DNA of 12,966 bases from QWPN01 sp044360305 (GTDB lineage: Bacteria > Planctomycetota > Planctomycetia > Pirellulales > UBA1268). This document shows positions 1-7,775 of this stretch, piece by piece (position 1 is the stretch's first letter; each line of letters opens with the position of its first letter). The stretch spans positions 1-12,966 of the forward strand of contig JBIKKQ010000092.1 of assembly GCA_044360305.1 (NCBI GenBank), in the 5' to 3' direction. The notes beneath the pieces are model-generated. The model saw nothing but the letters and a program-made list of their open reading frames with translations, ran no database searches and was not told the DNA's origin. The position numbers were made by a program, and so were the translations under genes.

Positions 1-1929
1 CAGGCCGCCGTCCTGCCAGCCGGTCGCCACGAGCCCGCCTTGCGGCCCGAACCTGACCGCGTACGCCGTGCCCCATTCGCCGCGCAGCCGCGATGTCTCG
101 GTCCACGCTGCCGTGCTCCACACCCGCACCGTGCCGTCCCGCGCCGCGCTGGCCAGCGCGGCGCCGGCAGCCCGGAAATCGACGGCGTAGACCGGGCCCC
201 GATGCCCCGCGAGCACCGCGACCTCGGCGCCCGTCGCGGCATCCCGAATCTGCACCGTGCCGTCCGCCCCGGCGCTGGCCAGCCGCGAGCCGTCCGGCGA
301 GAAGGCAACTGCCCAGACCCGGTCGCCGTGGGAGAAGCGAACGACCTCGGCCGCCGCGCCCCTGACCCGCCAGACGCGAACGACGCCGGCACCGTCGCCG
401 GTGGCCAGCCGGGTGCCATCGGGCGTCCAGGCAACGGCGGTGACCGACCCGTTGTGCCCCGCGACGACGGCCGTCGCGTCGTCGAGCGACGCGGCGATGG
501 CGGCGACCTCGAAGGGCTCGCGATCGGTCCGGGCAAGCCCGCGGGCCGCGTCGAGCAGGCGGCGGGATTCGGCCACGTTGCCGCGGTCGCGGGCCTCGGC
601 CGCGAGGAGCACGTTGGAAAACGCCAGTTCCGCGCGGGCGGCCGCCGCCTGCCGCTCGGCCTCGCGGCCCCGGCTGTCCGCCGCCGCCCGCGACTCCTCG
701 GCCCGCCGTCGTTCCCGCTCGGCCCGCATCCAGCTCGCGCCGATGCCGGCCACGGCGACCACGGCCGCGAGGCCCGCGGCGCCGAGGGCCGCGGCCGCGA
801 CCCGGTGCCTGCGGGCAAGCCGAAGGAGCGTCTCGACGACGCCATCCGGCCGGGCGAGGACCGGAGCGCCCGCGAGCCAGCGGTCGATGTCCTGCGTGAG
901 CTCCGCGGCCGTCGCATAGCGGTCGGCCGGCCGGGGCTCCAGGCATTTCGTGGCGATCGCCGCCAGCGACCGACCGTCGGCGCCGGTGAGACTTCCTTCG
1001 CCGGTCACGGCCCGCTGCATGCCCGTGGTCGGAAGAAGGACCTGATGCTCGGGCCCGCTGCCCGGCGCCTGCGTCGCCGGCCCGGCGACGTCGCGGGGCA
1101 GCCGGCCGGTGACGACCTCGTGGAGCACCAGGCCCAGCGCATACACGTCGGTTCGGGCGTCGATCGCCTCGGGATCGCCCGCCAGTTGCTCCGGGCTCAT
1201 GTAGCGGAGCGTGCCCACCACGTCCCCGGCGGCGGTGGTCGGGCCGCGGTCACGGTCGGTCGAACGGGCGACGCCGAAGTCGATCACCTTCGGCTCGCCC
1301 GTGGCGTCCACGAGAATGTTGCCCGGCTTGAGGTCACGGTGGATCACGCCCCGCTGGTGCCCGTGGGCGACCGCGGCGCAGACGCCGCGCAGGAGCCGGA
1401 CGCGGTCCCGGATTGACAGCCGGGTCTCGGCGGCGAACCGGGTGATCGGCCGGGCGCCGTCCACGAGCTCCATCACGAAGTACGGCACCGGGCCGTGCCC
1501 GGCCGCCCAGGTGCCGAAGGTGTATATCTGCGCGATGTGCGGATGCCGGAGCCGGGCGAGCACTTCAGCCTCGTGCTCGAACCGGCGCAGCGTCGCCTCG
1601 CTGGCGAACACGTCGCGCATCACCTTGACCGCGACCGGCCGGTCAGGCGACCGCTGCCGGCCCTCGTAGACCCGGCCCATGCCCCCTTCCCCGATCAGCC
1701 GCAGGAGCGTGACGCCCCCGAGATCGATTCCCGGCGCGAGCATCGCGGGCACGGCGGTCGGGCCGAGGCCGAAGTCGTCGCCGGCGCCGGACAGTCCGTC
1801 CCCGGTTCGCTCCCCATACCCGGCGTGCTCCGGCCTCCCAGACGCCCGCTCCGCGCCGAAAGCGGCATCCTCGGGCCGGTCACCCTGAAAATCCTCCGCT
1901 CCTTCGCCCGCTGCCATCGCACCTGCCAT
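1..1929 (-). CDS. Ser/Thr protein kinase with WD40 repeats (3' end beyond window)
   Basis: This encodes a Hanks-type Ser/Thr kinase on the cytoplasmic side of the membrane, joined to an extracytoplasmic beta-propeller. Numbered from the ATG at 1929, the Gly-rich loop is GEGGMG (80-85), the ATP lysine is in VAVK (K102), and the alpha-C Glu is near E120. The catalytic loop is HRDLKPGN (197-204), followed by DFG (217-219) and an APE-like SPEQ (245-248). All key residues are present, so the kinase should be active. An Ala/Val-rich transmembrane segment lies at about 378-398, then an Arg/Glu/Ala-rich helical linker to about 470. WD40-like blades begin near 485, with recurring G-H-x-x-x-V and F-S-P-D-G-x-R-L-A-S patterns. 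The reading frame is still open at base 1. The N-terminal 70 residues are low complexity. In-frame ATGs at 1971 and 1917 are alternative starts; none has a clear Shine-Dalgarno. The gene is divergent from the ECF sigma gene. Family assignment is firm; the ligand or substrate is unknown. Confidence 0.95.
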   Translation of the reverse strand, partial: MAGAMAAGEGAEDFQGDRPEDAAFGAERASGRPEHAGYGERTGDGLSGAGDDFGLGPTAVPAMLAPGIDLGGVTLLRLIGEGGMGRVYEGRQRSPDRPVAVKVMRDVFASEATLRRFEHEAEVLARLRHPHIAQIYTFGTWAAGHGPVPYFVMELVDGARPITRFAAETRLSIRDRVRLLRGVCAAVAHGHQRGVIHRDLKPGNILVDATGEPKVIDFGVARSTDRDRGPTTAAGDVVGTLRYMSPEQLAGDPEAIDARTDVYALGLVLHEVVTGRLPRDVAGPATQAPGSGPEHQVLLPTTGMQRAVTGEGSLTGADGRSLAAIATKCLEPRPADRYATAAELTQDIDRWLAGAPVLARPDGVVETLLRLARRHRVAAAALGAAGLAAVVAVAGIGASWMRAERERRRAEESRAAADSRGREAERQAAAARAELAFSNVLLAAEARDRGNVAESRRLLDAARGLARTDREPFEVAAIAASLDDATAVVAGHNGSVTAVAWTPDGTRLATGDGAGVVRVWRVRGAAAEVVRFSHGDRVWAVAFSPDGSRLASAGADGTVQIRDAATGAEVAVLAGHRGPVYAVDFRAAGAALASAARDGTVRVWSTAAWTETSRLRGEWGTAYAVRFGPQGGLVATGWQDGGL

Positions 1930-1995
1930 GCCGAGGGTTATACATGGAGGGCCGGGGGATCGCCCCCCCATGGCCTGACACCCAGCGGCCGCCGC
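1930..1995. promoter_or_regulatory. Shared divergent control region between kinase and sigma genes
   Basis: Only 66 bp separate the two divergent start codons, so any promoters and operators for both genes must lie here or inside the reading frames. The stretch holds an inverted repeat: five G (1954-1958), a four-base loop, then five C (1963-1967). An outer GGCC pair (1950-1953 with 1972-1975) leaves a small bulge. I do not see convincing -35/-10 boxes. Treating it as an operator is inference. Confidence 0.35.
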
Positions 1996-2610
1996 ATGGA
2001 TTCCGACGACACGTTCTCGCGCGACCTCGCCCACTGCCTCGCACGGCTCGCCGCCGGCGATCCGGCGGCCCGTGACCGGATCGTGGAGGTCTCCCAGGAA
2101 CGGCTCCGCCTGCTCGCCCATCGGCTGCTGCACCGGTTCCCGCAGGTCCGTCGCTGGGAAGAGACCGACGACGTCCTCCAGAACGCGTCGCTGCGCCTGC
2201 ACCGCGCCCTGGCGGAGCTCCGGCCCGGATCTCCCCGGGATCTGCTCGCGCTGGCGGCGCGGCAGATCCACCGGGAGCTCATCGACCTCGCCCGCAAGCA
2301 TGCCGGGCCCCGCGCCTACGGCGGCAACCACGGCACCAACGTGGCCCCGGCGCAGGACGATTCCATCCCGCGGCATCACGTCGATCGTGCGGCCGCGCCG
2401 GACGAGGGGCTCGACCGCTGGACGGCGTTCCACGACGCCGTCTGCGGGCTGCCGGCCGCCGACCGTGAGGTGTTCGACTGCGTCTGGTACATGGGCTGCG
2501 ATCAGCGGACCGTGGCCCGGCTGCTGGAGTGCTCGGAACGGACCGTGAAGAGCCGCTGGCGGAACGCCCGGCAGGCGGTCCGGGAGGCGCTCGACGGCAC
2601 GCCCCCCTGA
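1996..2610 (+). CDS. ECF-type RNA polymerase sigma factor (planctomycete type)
   Basis: This is a 204-residue extracytoplasmic-function sigma factor that would direct RNA polymerase to a small promoter set. The N-terminal helices lead into region 2 (about 54-102). It contains W-E-E-T-D-D-V-L-Q (54-62), then S-L-R-L-H-R-A-L, and the core-binding and -10 part L-A-A-R-Q-I-H-R-E-L-I-D-L-A-R. A linker at about 103-140 includes G-N-H-G-T-N. Region 4 (152-199) has L-P-A-A-D-R-E-V-F and the helix-turn-helix T-V-A-R-L-L-E-C-S-E-R-T-V-K-S-R-W. The length is normal for the family. The ATG at 1996 lacks a good Shine-Dalgarno, but the sequence from there matches the usual start of these proteins. No anti-sigma gene lies next to it. 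The neighbouring divergent Ser/Thr kinase is a typical partner in Planctomycetes, where kinase-controlled ECF factors are known. That this pair interacts is inference. Confidence 0.93.
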   Translation: MDSDDTFSRDLAHCLARLAAGDPAARDRIVEVSQERLRLLAHRLLHRFPQVRRWEETDDVLQNASLRLHRALAELRPGSPRDLLALAARQIHRELIDLARKHAGPRAYGGNHGTNVAPAQDDSIPRHHVDRAAAPDEGLDRWTAFHDAVCGLPAADREVFDCVWYMGCDQRTVARLLECSERTVKSRWRNARQAVREALDGTPP

Positions 2611-2616
2611 ACGGGC

Positions 2617-2645
2617 CCGGCCGGGGCCGCCAGGCCGGCTTTTTT
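2617..2645 (+). terminator. Rho-independent terminator after the sigma factor gene
   Basis: Six bases after the sigma stop codon there is a GC-only stem: CCGGCC (2617-2622) pairs with GGCCGG (2633-2638) around a ten-base loop. A run of six T (2640-2645) follows. This would separate the sigma transcript from the downstream SPFH operon. Confidence 0.7.
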
Positions 2646-2709
2646 CCGAATTCGACGCCGGTCCGGTTTCTGGGTATCACTGCGTTATCCACTCACCACG
2701 GCGAGCATC

Positions 2710-3726
2710 ATGCCTCCCATCCCTGGATTCCCCGGCAGTCCGCGGCGCGGCCCCGCCCCGAACGTTCCCTCGGCCGCGTCGTTTCGCCTGTTCATCGCCG
2801 GCGCCCTTGCCGCCGCCCTGATCGCCGGCCTCGCCCGCGGCGTCTACACCGTCGGCCCGGAGAGCGTCGGCGTGGTGCAGCGGTTCGGCCGGCTCATCGG
2901 CACGGTCGGCCCCGGGCTGCGGTTCAAGATTCCCTTCGGCATCGACACGGTGACGGTGATCCCGGTCAAGCGGCAGTTGAAGATGGAGTTCGGCTTCGGC
3001 ACGCCCGGGGCGCTCAGTCCCGACCAGACGTCCCGCGAGACGGAGCAGGAGAGCGACATGGTGACCGGCGACCTCAACGCCGCCCACGTCGAATGGGTCG
3101 TGCAGTACGAGATCGACGACCCCGAGCGATTCCTGTTCAACCACCGCGAACCCCGCCCCACCCTCCGCGACCTCTCCGAGAGCGTGCTCCGCGAGGTCGT
3201 GGGCGACCGCACCGTGGACGAGGTGCTGACGGTCGGCCGCCAGGAGATCGAGAACGAGGCGATCGCCAAGCTCACGGAGCTCGTCCGCGAACTCACCATG
3301 GGGCTCCGGGTCCAGCAGGTCCAGCTCAAGAACGTCCACCCGCCGGCGCCGGTGCAGCGGTCGTTCGACGAGGTGAACCGGGCCCAGCAGGAGCGCGAGC
3401 AGATGATCAACCAGGCCAACGGCGAGTACAACAAGGTCGTGCCCCGAGCCCGCGGCGAGGCCGAGCGGGCGATCCGCGACGCCGAGGGCTATGCCCTGAA
3501 GCGGGTCAACGAAGCCGAGGGGGACGTGGCCCGGTTCACGGCGCTGCTCGAGCAGTACGACAAGGCGCCGGAGGTGACGCGGCAGCGGCTCTACCTGGAG
3601 ACGATCGGCGACGTGCTGCCGAAGCTCGGCAACAAGGTGATCCTCGACGCCGACGCCAAACAGTTCCTGCCCTTCATGAACCTCCAGCAGCCCGTCGTGG
3701 ACCAGTCCGGAGCGCCGCGCAAATGA
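2710..3726 (+). CDS. hflK: SPFH/band-7 protein, HflK-like
   Basis: This is a 338-residue membrane-anchored SPFH protein. In characterised bacteria HflK forms a large ring with HflC that surrounds FtsH and modulates its degradation of membrane proteins. A Pro/Gly-rich N-terminus (1-22) precedes a single transmembrane helix (about 25-44). The band-7 domain follows, with V-G-P-E-S-V-G-V-V-Q-R-F-G-R (48-61), then V-G-P-G-L-R-F-K-I-P-F (66-76). The helical stretch at 215-285, rich in Glu, Arg, Gln and Ala, fits the coiled-coil cap of the family. The C-terminus has Y-L-E-T-I-G-D-V-L-P-K (295-305), typical of HflK. It is shorter than E. coli HflK (419 residues), mainly through a reduced N-terminal extension. 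The stop overlaps the start of the next gene by four bases (ATGA at 3723-3726), so the two are probably translationally coupled. Confidence 0.9.
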   Translation: MPPIPGFPGSPRRGPAPNVPSAASFRLFIAGALAAALIAGLARGVYTVGPESVGVVQRFGRLIGTVGPGLRFKIPFGIDTVTVIPVKRQLKMEFGFGTPGALSPDQTSRETEQESDMVTGDLNAAHVEWVVQYEIDDPERFLFNHREPRPTLRDLSESVLREVVGDRTVDEVLTVGRQEIENEAIAKLTELVRELTMGLRVQQVQLKNVHPPAPVQRSFDEVNRAQQEREQMINQANGEYNKVVPRARGEAERAIRDAEGYALKRVNEAEGDVARFTALLEQYDKAPEVTRQRLYLETIGDVLPKLGNKVILDADAKQFLPFMNLQQPVVDQSGAPRK

Positions 3727-4751
3727 GCTCGTTGCCGATCAACCATCCGCTGCTGCGGTTCCTGCGCGTCGTCGGTGACATCGTCGTCTCGCCGGCCGGG
3801 CTGGTGCTCGCCCTGCTGGCCGCCGTCGCGATCCTCGGATGTGCCTACACCGTGGACCAGGCGGAACAGGTGGTGATCACCCAGTTCGGCCGGCCGATCG
3901 GGGCCCCGATCAACGCCGACGGATCGACCGCCGGGCCGGGCCTGCACTTCAAGGTTCCCTTCATGCAGACCGCCAACCGGTTCGAGAAGCGGATCCTCGA
4001 ATGGGACGGACCGGCCGCCGAAATGACGACGCTCGACAAGCTGTACGTGGTCGTCGACACCTTCGCCCGCTGGCGGATCAAGGACCCGCTCACCTACCTG
4101 CAGAGCCTGCGGGACGAGCGGAGTGCCGTTTCCCGGCTCGACGACATCATCGGCAGCGAGACCCGCAACGTCGTCGCCCGGCACGCCCTCATCGAACTCG
4201 TCCGTTCCGACAAGGGCCGCCGAGCCGCCGCCGAGGCGGCCGCACCGGGCGAGGCGGCGGCCCCGTTGCCGCCGATCCGCTTCGGCCGCCACGCGCTCGA
4301 GCAGGAGATTCTCGCCGCCGCCCGGGAGAAGGTCGGCATCTGGGGGATCGAGCTCCTCGACGTCCGCGTCAAGCGGATCAACTACAAGCCGGGCGTGATC
4401 GAGAAAATCTACGACCGGATGATGTCCGAGCGGATGCAGATCGCGGAGCGGTTCCGCTCGGAGGGGGCCGGGGAGGCCGCGAAGATCGCCGGCCGGCGCG
4501 ACCGCGACCTGCAGGAGATCCAGTCGGAAGCGTACCGCAAGGTGCAGGAGACTCGCGGCAAGGCCGACGCCCAGGCCTCGGAGATCTACGCCCGGGCCTA
4601 CACGGCCGGCCCACGGGCGGCGGAGTTCTACAATTTCCTGAAGACACTCGACACCTACCGCGCGACACTCGGTCGCGACAGCACGCTGATCCTCACGACC
4701 GACAGCGACCTGTTCCGGCTTCTCAAGCGGGCCGGCCAGCCGCCGCGCTGA
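3723..4751 (+). CDS. hflC: SPFH/band-7 protein, HflC-like
   Basis: This is the 342-residue partner of the preceding HflK-like protein and is expected in the same membrane complex. A transmembrane helix spans about 26-43. The band-7 core has V-V-I-T-Q-F-G-R-P-I-G (50-60), then G-P-G-L-H-F-K-V-P-F (71-80). The diagnostic HflC stretch is L-L-D-V-R-V-K-R-I-N-Y (211-221), followed by I-Y-D-R-M-M-S-E-R (229-237). The C-terminus has E-F-Y-N-F-L-K-T-L-D-T-Y (301-312) and ends T-D-S-D-L-F-R-L-L-K, closely echoing E. coli HflC (334 residues). An Ala/Pro-rich insert at about 165-184 interrupts the domain. The start overlaps the hflK stop (ATGA). The reading frame stays open upstream to about 2529, but that part is antiparallel noise over the sigma and hflK genes. 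The gene converges on the beta-helix gene with only 21 bp between stop codons and no visible terminator. Confidence 0.9.
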   Translation: MSSLPINHPLLRFLRVVGDIVVSPAGLVLALLAAVAILGCAYTVDQAEQVVITQFGRPIGAPINADGSTAGPGLHFKVPFMQTANRFEKRILEWDGPAAEMTTLDKLYVVVDTFARWRIKDPLTYLQSLRDERSAVSRLDDIIGSETRNVVARHALIELVRSDKGRRAAAEAAAPGEAAAPLPPIRFGRHALEQEILAAAREKVGIWGIELLDVRVKRINYKPGVIEKIYDRMMSERMQIAERFRSEGAGEAAKIAGRRDRDLQEIQSEAYRKVQETRGKADAQASEIYARAYTAGPRAAEFYNFLKTLDTYRATLGRDSTLILTTDSDLFRLLKRAGQPPR

Positions 4752-4772
4752 CCACCCGTCGCTGGCTATGGT

Positions 4773-6596
4773 TCACCGCTGGGGCGCGCCGCTCACATCG
4801 CCACTGGGGCGCCACAAGCCAACGCCGACCACGGGGTTGGGTGCGCCATATTCGATCGCCCCACAATCTGGTGCATTGCCGCCGACGTTATCGTTGAAGT
4901 TGGGAATCGGCACGCCACCGTCGATGCCGGGACTGCCGGCGGCCAGACGGGCATCGCGGGCACGGGAGGCGGCGTCAAAACTGCCGGCCTGGAAGATCGG
5001 CGTGCCGCGGAGCAGATGGCTGCCGCCGGCCGCGGCATTCACCACCGGGCCGTTCACCAGATCGTAGTCGAGAAAGGGCCGGGTGCTCCCCCAGCGGTAA
5101 ATGGCGTAATTGTCCGGCAGGCGGAACGGCTCGGTCATCCAGATGTTGTTGCGCAGCGTGAGCCAGACGTCGCCTTCCACCGGCGGTGTTCCCGTGCCGG
5201 GTCTCGAGGGCGGCTGGACGATGAAGGTCGTTCCCTGCCCCGGTGGAGCGAACATCGTGTTGTGATACACGTAGCCCATGCCGCGCTCTGCGGGGACGAC
5301 GCCGGCGCCGTTGGGACCGCGGCCACTGCCGATCAGGAACACCGACATCAACTCCGGGAAACAGTAGTCGTTCGGCAACTTGGACGGATCGGCCGGACAG
5401 TACGGCCGGACGACGACGTTGCGGAAGATGTAGTACGGCCCCCACCACGGGCACGCGCAGATTGTCTTGATCCCGGCGCGGTCGAAGACGTTGCCCCAGA
5501 TCCGGATGTTGCGCGTGCCGCGCTCGATCTCAATCCCGTCGTCCACGCAGTCGGCAATCAGGTTGCCTTGAATGTCGCTGTCGCGGACCAGGCCGTTGCC
5601 GGGCGAGGGCGACGTGCCGCCGTCGGATTCAAACAGGACGTCATTGAACATGTGCTCCGAGTCCCCGTAGAACTCGTTGAAGCGGATGACATGGTGGCCT
5701 TGGGTGGGCGGCTTGAAATACACCGCCTTGGCGCCCTGCGGGTGGTTGGTCTTGAAGAACGGCGAGGGCTGCGTCCAGTCGTTCGCGGTGTATCGCGGAT
5801 GATGGATTTTGTTGCCCTGGATGATGATCCGTTCGACGTCTTTTCCCTCGGAATAGATGCCGCTGTCGAGTTGCACCTGCAACGGCAACGCCGCTGTGCT
5901 GGCCGGGTCTTTGCGGCCCCAGCCGGAAATGTCACAGCCCTCGATGACCACGTCCTTGACGTTGCCGATGCGCAGGCCGTGGATCCTGGCATTCCGCATC
6001 GTCACACCCTGCAGGATGACAAAGCCCGCCCGGATGTCCGCGCAGAAGTCCGCCGCGTTGGCGACATCGATGGTCGTGCCGGCGGGATTGGCCTTGTAGA
6101 GTTTGTAGCCGCTGGCCGCCGATCCGCCCTTGGTGATGACATAGGTGTCGGTCAGGACGCCAGCCGGCAGGACGATCGTTTCCTCGATCTTGAATCTGCT
6201 GTTCCACGTCGTGCCGTTGAGGACCGTACTGATCCCGCCGGGAAGCGTGAGTTGGAATTCGTATGCCGTGGCTTCTGCGAGATCAACGACCGAGCCGCGA
6301 TACTGCTTCTCGATCGGGTCCCACCACAGAGGATGCCCTGTCTTCCAGTCGGCAGCACCCTGTACCCGGTACTGCACGCGGCACGGTACGTCGGGGCCGC
6401 CCTTGGCGCAGTTCCATTCCAGCGACATGCAGCTGAAGGTTGGGATGGCCTGGTCGGCGGCAGAGGAGACGGCCGCCATCGACAGTAATCCCAGACCCAG
6501 GATTGAGGCACCTAGAGATGCTCCCCATCGCTGCGAGGTCGTTCCGTGCTTGGCTGATTTCATCATAACGGCGTCATGGCGGGGATTGGTGTTCAT
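4773..6596 (-). CDS. Secreted right-handed beta-helix protein with choice-of-anchor Q-like C-terminus
   Basis: This is a 607-residue probable secreted glycan-active or glycan-binding protein. Residues 26-47 form a hydrophobic signal sequence ending S-S-A-A. A fibronectin-III-like segment (about 50-135) follows, with V-Q-Y-R-V-Q-G-A-A-D-W and a late A-T-A-Y-E-F-Q-L motif. From about 140 to 450 there are repeated short strands of beta-helix type, such as V-V-I-E-G-C-D-I-S-G, I-I-I-Q-G-N-K-I and I-R-I-W-G-N-V-F-D. The tail A-G-S-P-G-I-D-G-G (553-561), then P-D-C-G-A-I-E-Y-G (576-584), matches choice-of-anchor Q ends. Extra Cys pairs (56/63/72, 379/381) suggest disulfides. The fold resembles polysaccharide lyases, but I see no certain catalytic set, so lyase activity is not claimed. 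The ATG at 6596 overlaps the upstream oxidoreductase stop (ATGA). ATGs at 6566 and 6563 would give a more standard signal peptide. Last gene of its operon. Confidence 0.85.
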   Translation of the reverse strand: MNTNPRHDAVMMKSAKHGTTSQRWGASLGASILGLGLLSMAAVSSAADQAIPTFSCMSLEWNCAKGGPDVPCRVQYRVQGAADWKTGHPLWWDPIEKQYRGSVVDLAEATAYEFQLTLPGGISTVLNGTTWNSRFKIEETIVLPAGVLTDTYVITKGGSAASGYKLYKANPAGTTIDVANAADFCADIRAGFVILQGVTMRNARIHGLRIGNVKDVVIEGCDISGWGRKDPASTAALPLQVQLDSGIYSEGKDVERIIIQGNKIHHPRYTANDWTQPSPFFKTNHPQGAKAVYFKPPTQGHHVIRFNEFYGDSEHMFNDVLFESDGGTSPSPGNGLVRDSDIQGNLIADCVDDGIEIERGTRNIRIWGNVFDRAGIKTICACPWWGPYYIFRNVVVRPYCPADPSKLPNDYCFPELMSVFLIGSGRGPNGAGVVPAERGMGYVYHNTMFAPPGQGTTFIVQPPSRPGTGTPPVEGDVWLTLRNNIWMTEPFRLPDNYAIYRWGSTRPFLDYDLVNGPVVNAAAGGSHLLRGTPIFQAGSFDAASRARDARLAAGSPGIDGGVPIPNFNDNVGGNAPDCGAIEYGAPNPVVGVGLWRPSGDVSGAPQR

Positions 6597-7645
6597 GACA
6601 TGTCACTCACTCGCAGAACGGTCTCCGCGACAAGCAGCTCCTCTTCCAGTGAGACCGACAACGGATGCTCGCCGCGTACCGCCGCGGCGAGTTCGGCGAA
6701 ATCGGCCTGGTAGCGTTCGTAGGCCGGCAGCGGAACCCGTTGCGAACCCTGTTTGTAAGGTCCGGCAGGCTTTGCCAGATCGATGGTAAGGGCGGGCGGT
6801 TCGATGGGCTGCAGCGTGGCGGTGCCGTTCGTGCCCAGCACCTCGAACGAGCGCGGAGGACTCCCTGCGGCTTGGATCGCGGTGTTGATCAGCACCGCGC
6901 TGGCGTGGTCGTACTCGAGCACGGCCACGTTGTTGTCTTTGAGCGCGTCCGCGAACTTGCCGTGGTGGCGAACGAAGGGCGTCACCGCCTTCGGTTTGCC
7001 GAGCAGGCGAACGACGGCGTCCACCAGATGCGAGCCCAACTCGAACATGGAGCCACCACCGTACTCACCCCACTCGGGCCGGCGCGCGGCCGCGAGATTG
7101 TTGCTGATGAACCCGCGGATCAGGAACACGTCGCCCAGCCAGCCTTTCCGCACCGCTTCGAAGATGGCCTGAAAGCCCGGGTTGTGTCGCCACATGAACC
7201 CGACTTGCAGGAGCAACTGCTTGTTGCGAGCCAGCGCGACCACCTCCCGCATGTCGGCGCGTTTTAATGCGGGCGGTTTTTCGAGGTGGACGTGCTTGCC
7301 CGCCTCCAGGGCCAGCAAGGCGTGCGCCGCGTGGTCGCGCACGTCGGATTCCACCGCGACAACCCTGGACCGCTGGAAGAGTTCGTCCCGTGAAATGAGC
7401 TTCGCGCCAAGCTCCTCGCATGTCCGGCGCCCCGCGTCGGAGGCCTCGCAGACGCCGACCAACTCCCAATCCGGCGAGGCCATGGCGAGTTTGATCTTGT
7501 CCGGCCCGTGCGAGTAGGTAGCTCCAAGGAATCCGATGGGGAGCCGCGGTTTGGCCGCAACGCTGTCGGCCGCGGCCATTGGAATCGGCAACGCGGCGAG
7601 TGGCCCGCAACTGAGGCTGGCGTGGAGGAATTCTCTTCGGTTCAC
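6593..7645 (-). CDS. Gfo/Idh/MocA-family oxidoreductase with Tat-like signal
   Basis: This is a 350-residue NAD(P)-dependent dehydrogenase-like protein, probably acting on a sugar or sugar acid. The N-terminus N-R-R-E-F-L (2-7) plus an Ala/Leu stretch to about 26 looks like the Tat-type leader common on planctomycete members of this family, implying a folded, cofactor-loaded periplasmic enzyme. The Rossmann part starts I-G-F-L-G-A-T-Y-S-H-G (37-47), an unusual form of the usual G-x-G-x-x-G loop. The family motif E-K-P is at 122-124, and G-S-H-L-V-D (204-209) corresponds to the conserved G-x-H-x-x-D of the active site. The length is normal. The start is GTG at 7645, supported by a strong Shine-Dalgarno (GAGGAGG, 7656-7662). 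A four-base GTGA overlap joins it to a short upstream frame, and an ATGA overlap joins it to the downstream beta-helix gene. The substrate cannot be read from the sequence. Confidence 0.9.
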   Translation of the reverse strand: MNRREFLHASLSCGPLAALPIPMAAADSVAAKPRLPIGFLGATYSHGPDKIKLAMASPDWELVGVCEASDAGRRTCEELGAKLISRDELFQRSRVVAVESDVRDHAAHALLALEAGKHVHLEKPPALKRADMREVVALARNKQLLLQVGFMWRHNPGFQAIFEAVRKGWLGDVFLIRGFISNNLAAARRPEWGEYGGGSMFELGSHLVDAVVRLLGKPKAVTPFVRHHGKFADALKDNNVAVLEYDHASAVLINTAIQAAGSPPRSFEVLGTNGTATLQPIEPPALTIDLAKPAGPYKQGSQRVPLPAYERYQADFAELAAAVRGEHPLSVSLEEELLVAETVLRVSDMS

Positions 7646-7767
7646 GGTGCTCGTGCCTCCTCAAGCTTCGTTTCGAGCCGTCGCTGGCTGGCCATCATCC
7701 TGGCGGCCTCGCGGGCCAAACGGCTGATTTGTCTTGCTCCCGTCGAACCTGGCAACTCCGTGATCAT
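7642..7767 (-). CDS. Possible 41-codon ORF coupled to the oxidoreductase start
   Basis: This short frame starts at the ATG at 7765-7767 and stops in a GTGA overlap with the oxidoreductase GTG at 7643-7645. The product would be a charged amphipathic helix, with R-L-A-R-E-A-A-R-M-M and then R-R-L-E-T-K-L-E-E-A. No family is recognised. The overlap is typical of translational coupling, so it may be a leader peptide or the 3' tail of a broken gene. The frame continues upstream without a stop into the shadow of the esterase gene, and no good Shine-Dalgarno precedes the ATG, so it may also be chance. Confidence 0.25.
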   Translation of the reverse strand: MITELPGSTGARQISRLAREAARMMASQRRLETKLEEARAP

Positions 7768-7775
7768 GAGCGGGC

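Noticed and set aside
40..1416. Plus-strand 458-codon frame at the left edge
   Set aside because: It is antisense to the kinase gene, which carries all expected motifs, and its own translation is Arg/Gly/Pro-rich without domains.
2529..3722. Upstream extension of the hflC frame to 2529, giving a 740-residue protein
   Set aside because: The extension overlaps the end of the sigma gene and all of hflK in another frame and is Arg/Pro-rich noise. The hflC start at the ATGA overlap fits the family exactly.
4752..4772. Bidirectional terminator between hflC and the beta-helix gene
   Set aside because: The 21-bp gap contains no inverted repeat or T run.
5016..6488. Plus-strand 490-codon frame over the beta-helix gene
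   Set aside because: It is antisense to a gene with signal peptide, repeats and C-terminal motif in the other strand; no family pattern is seen.
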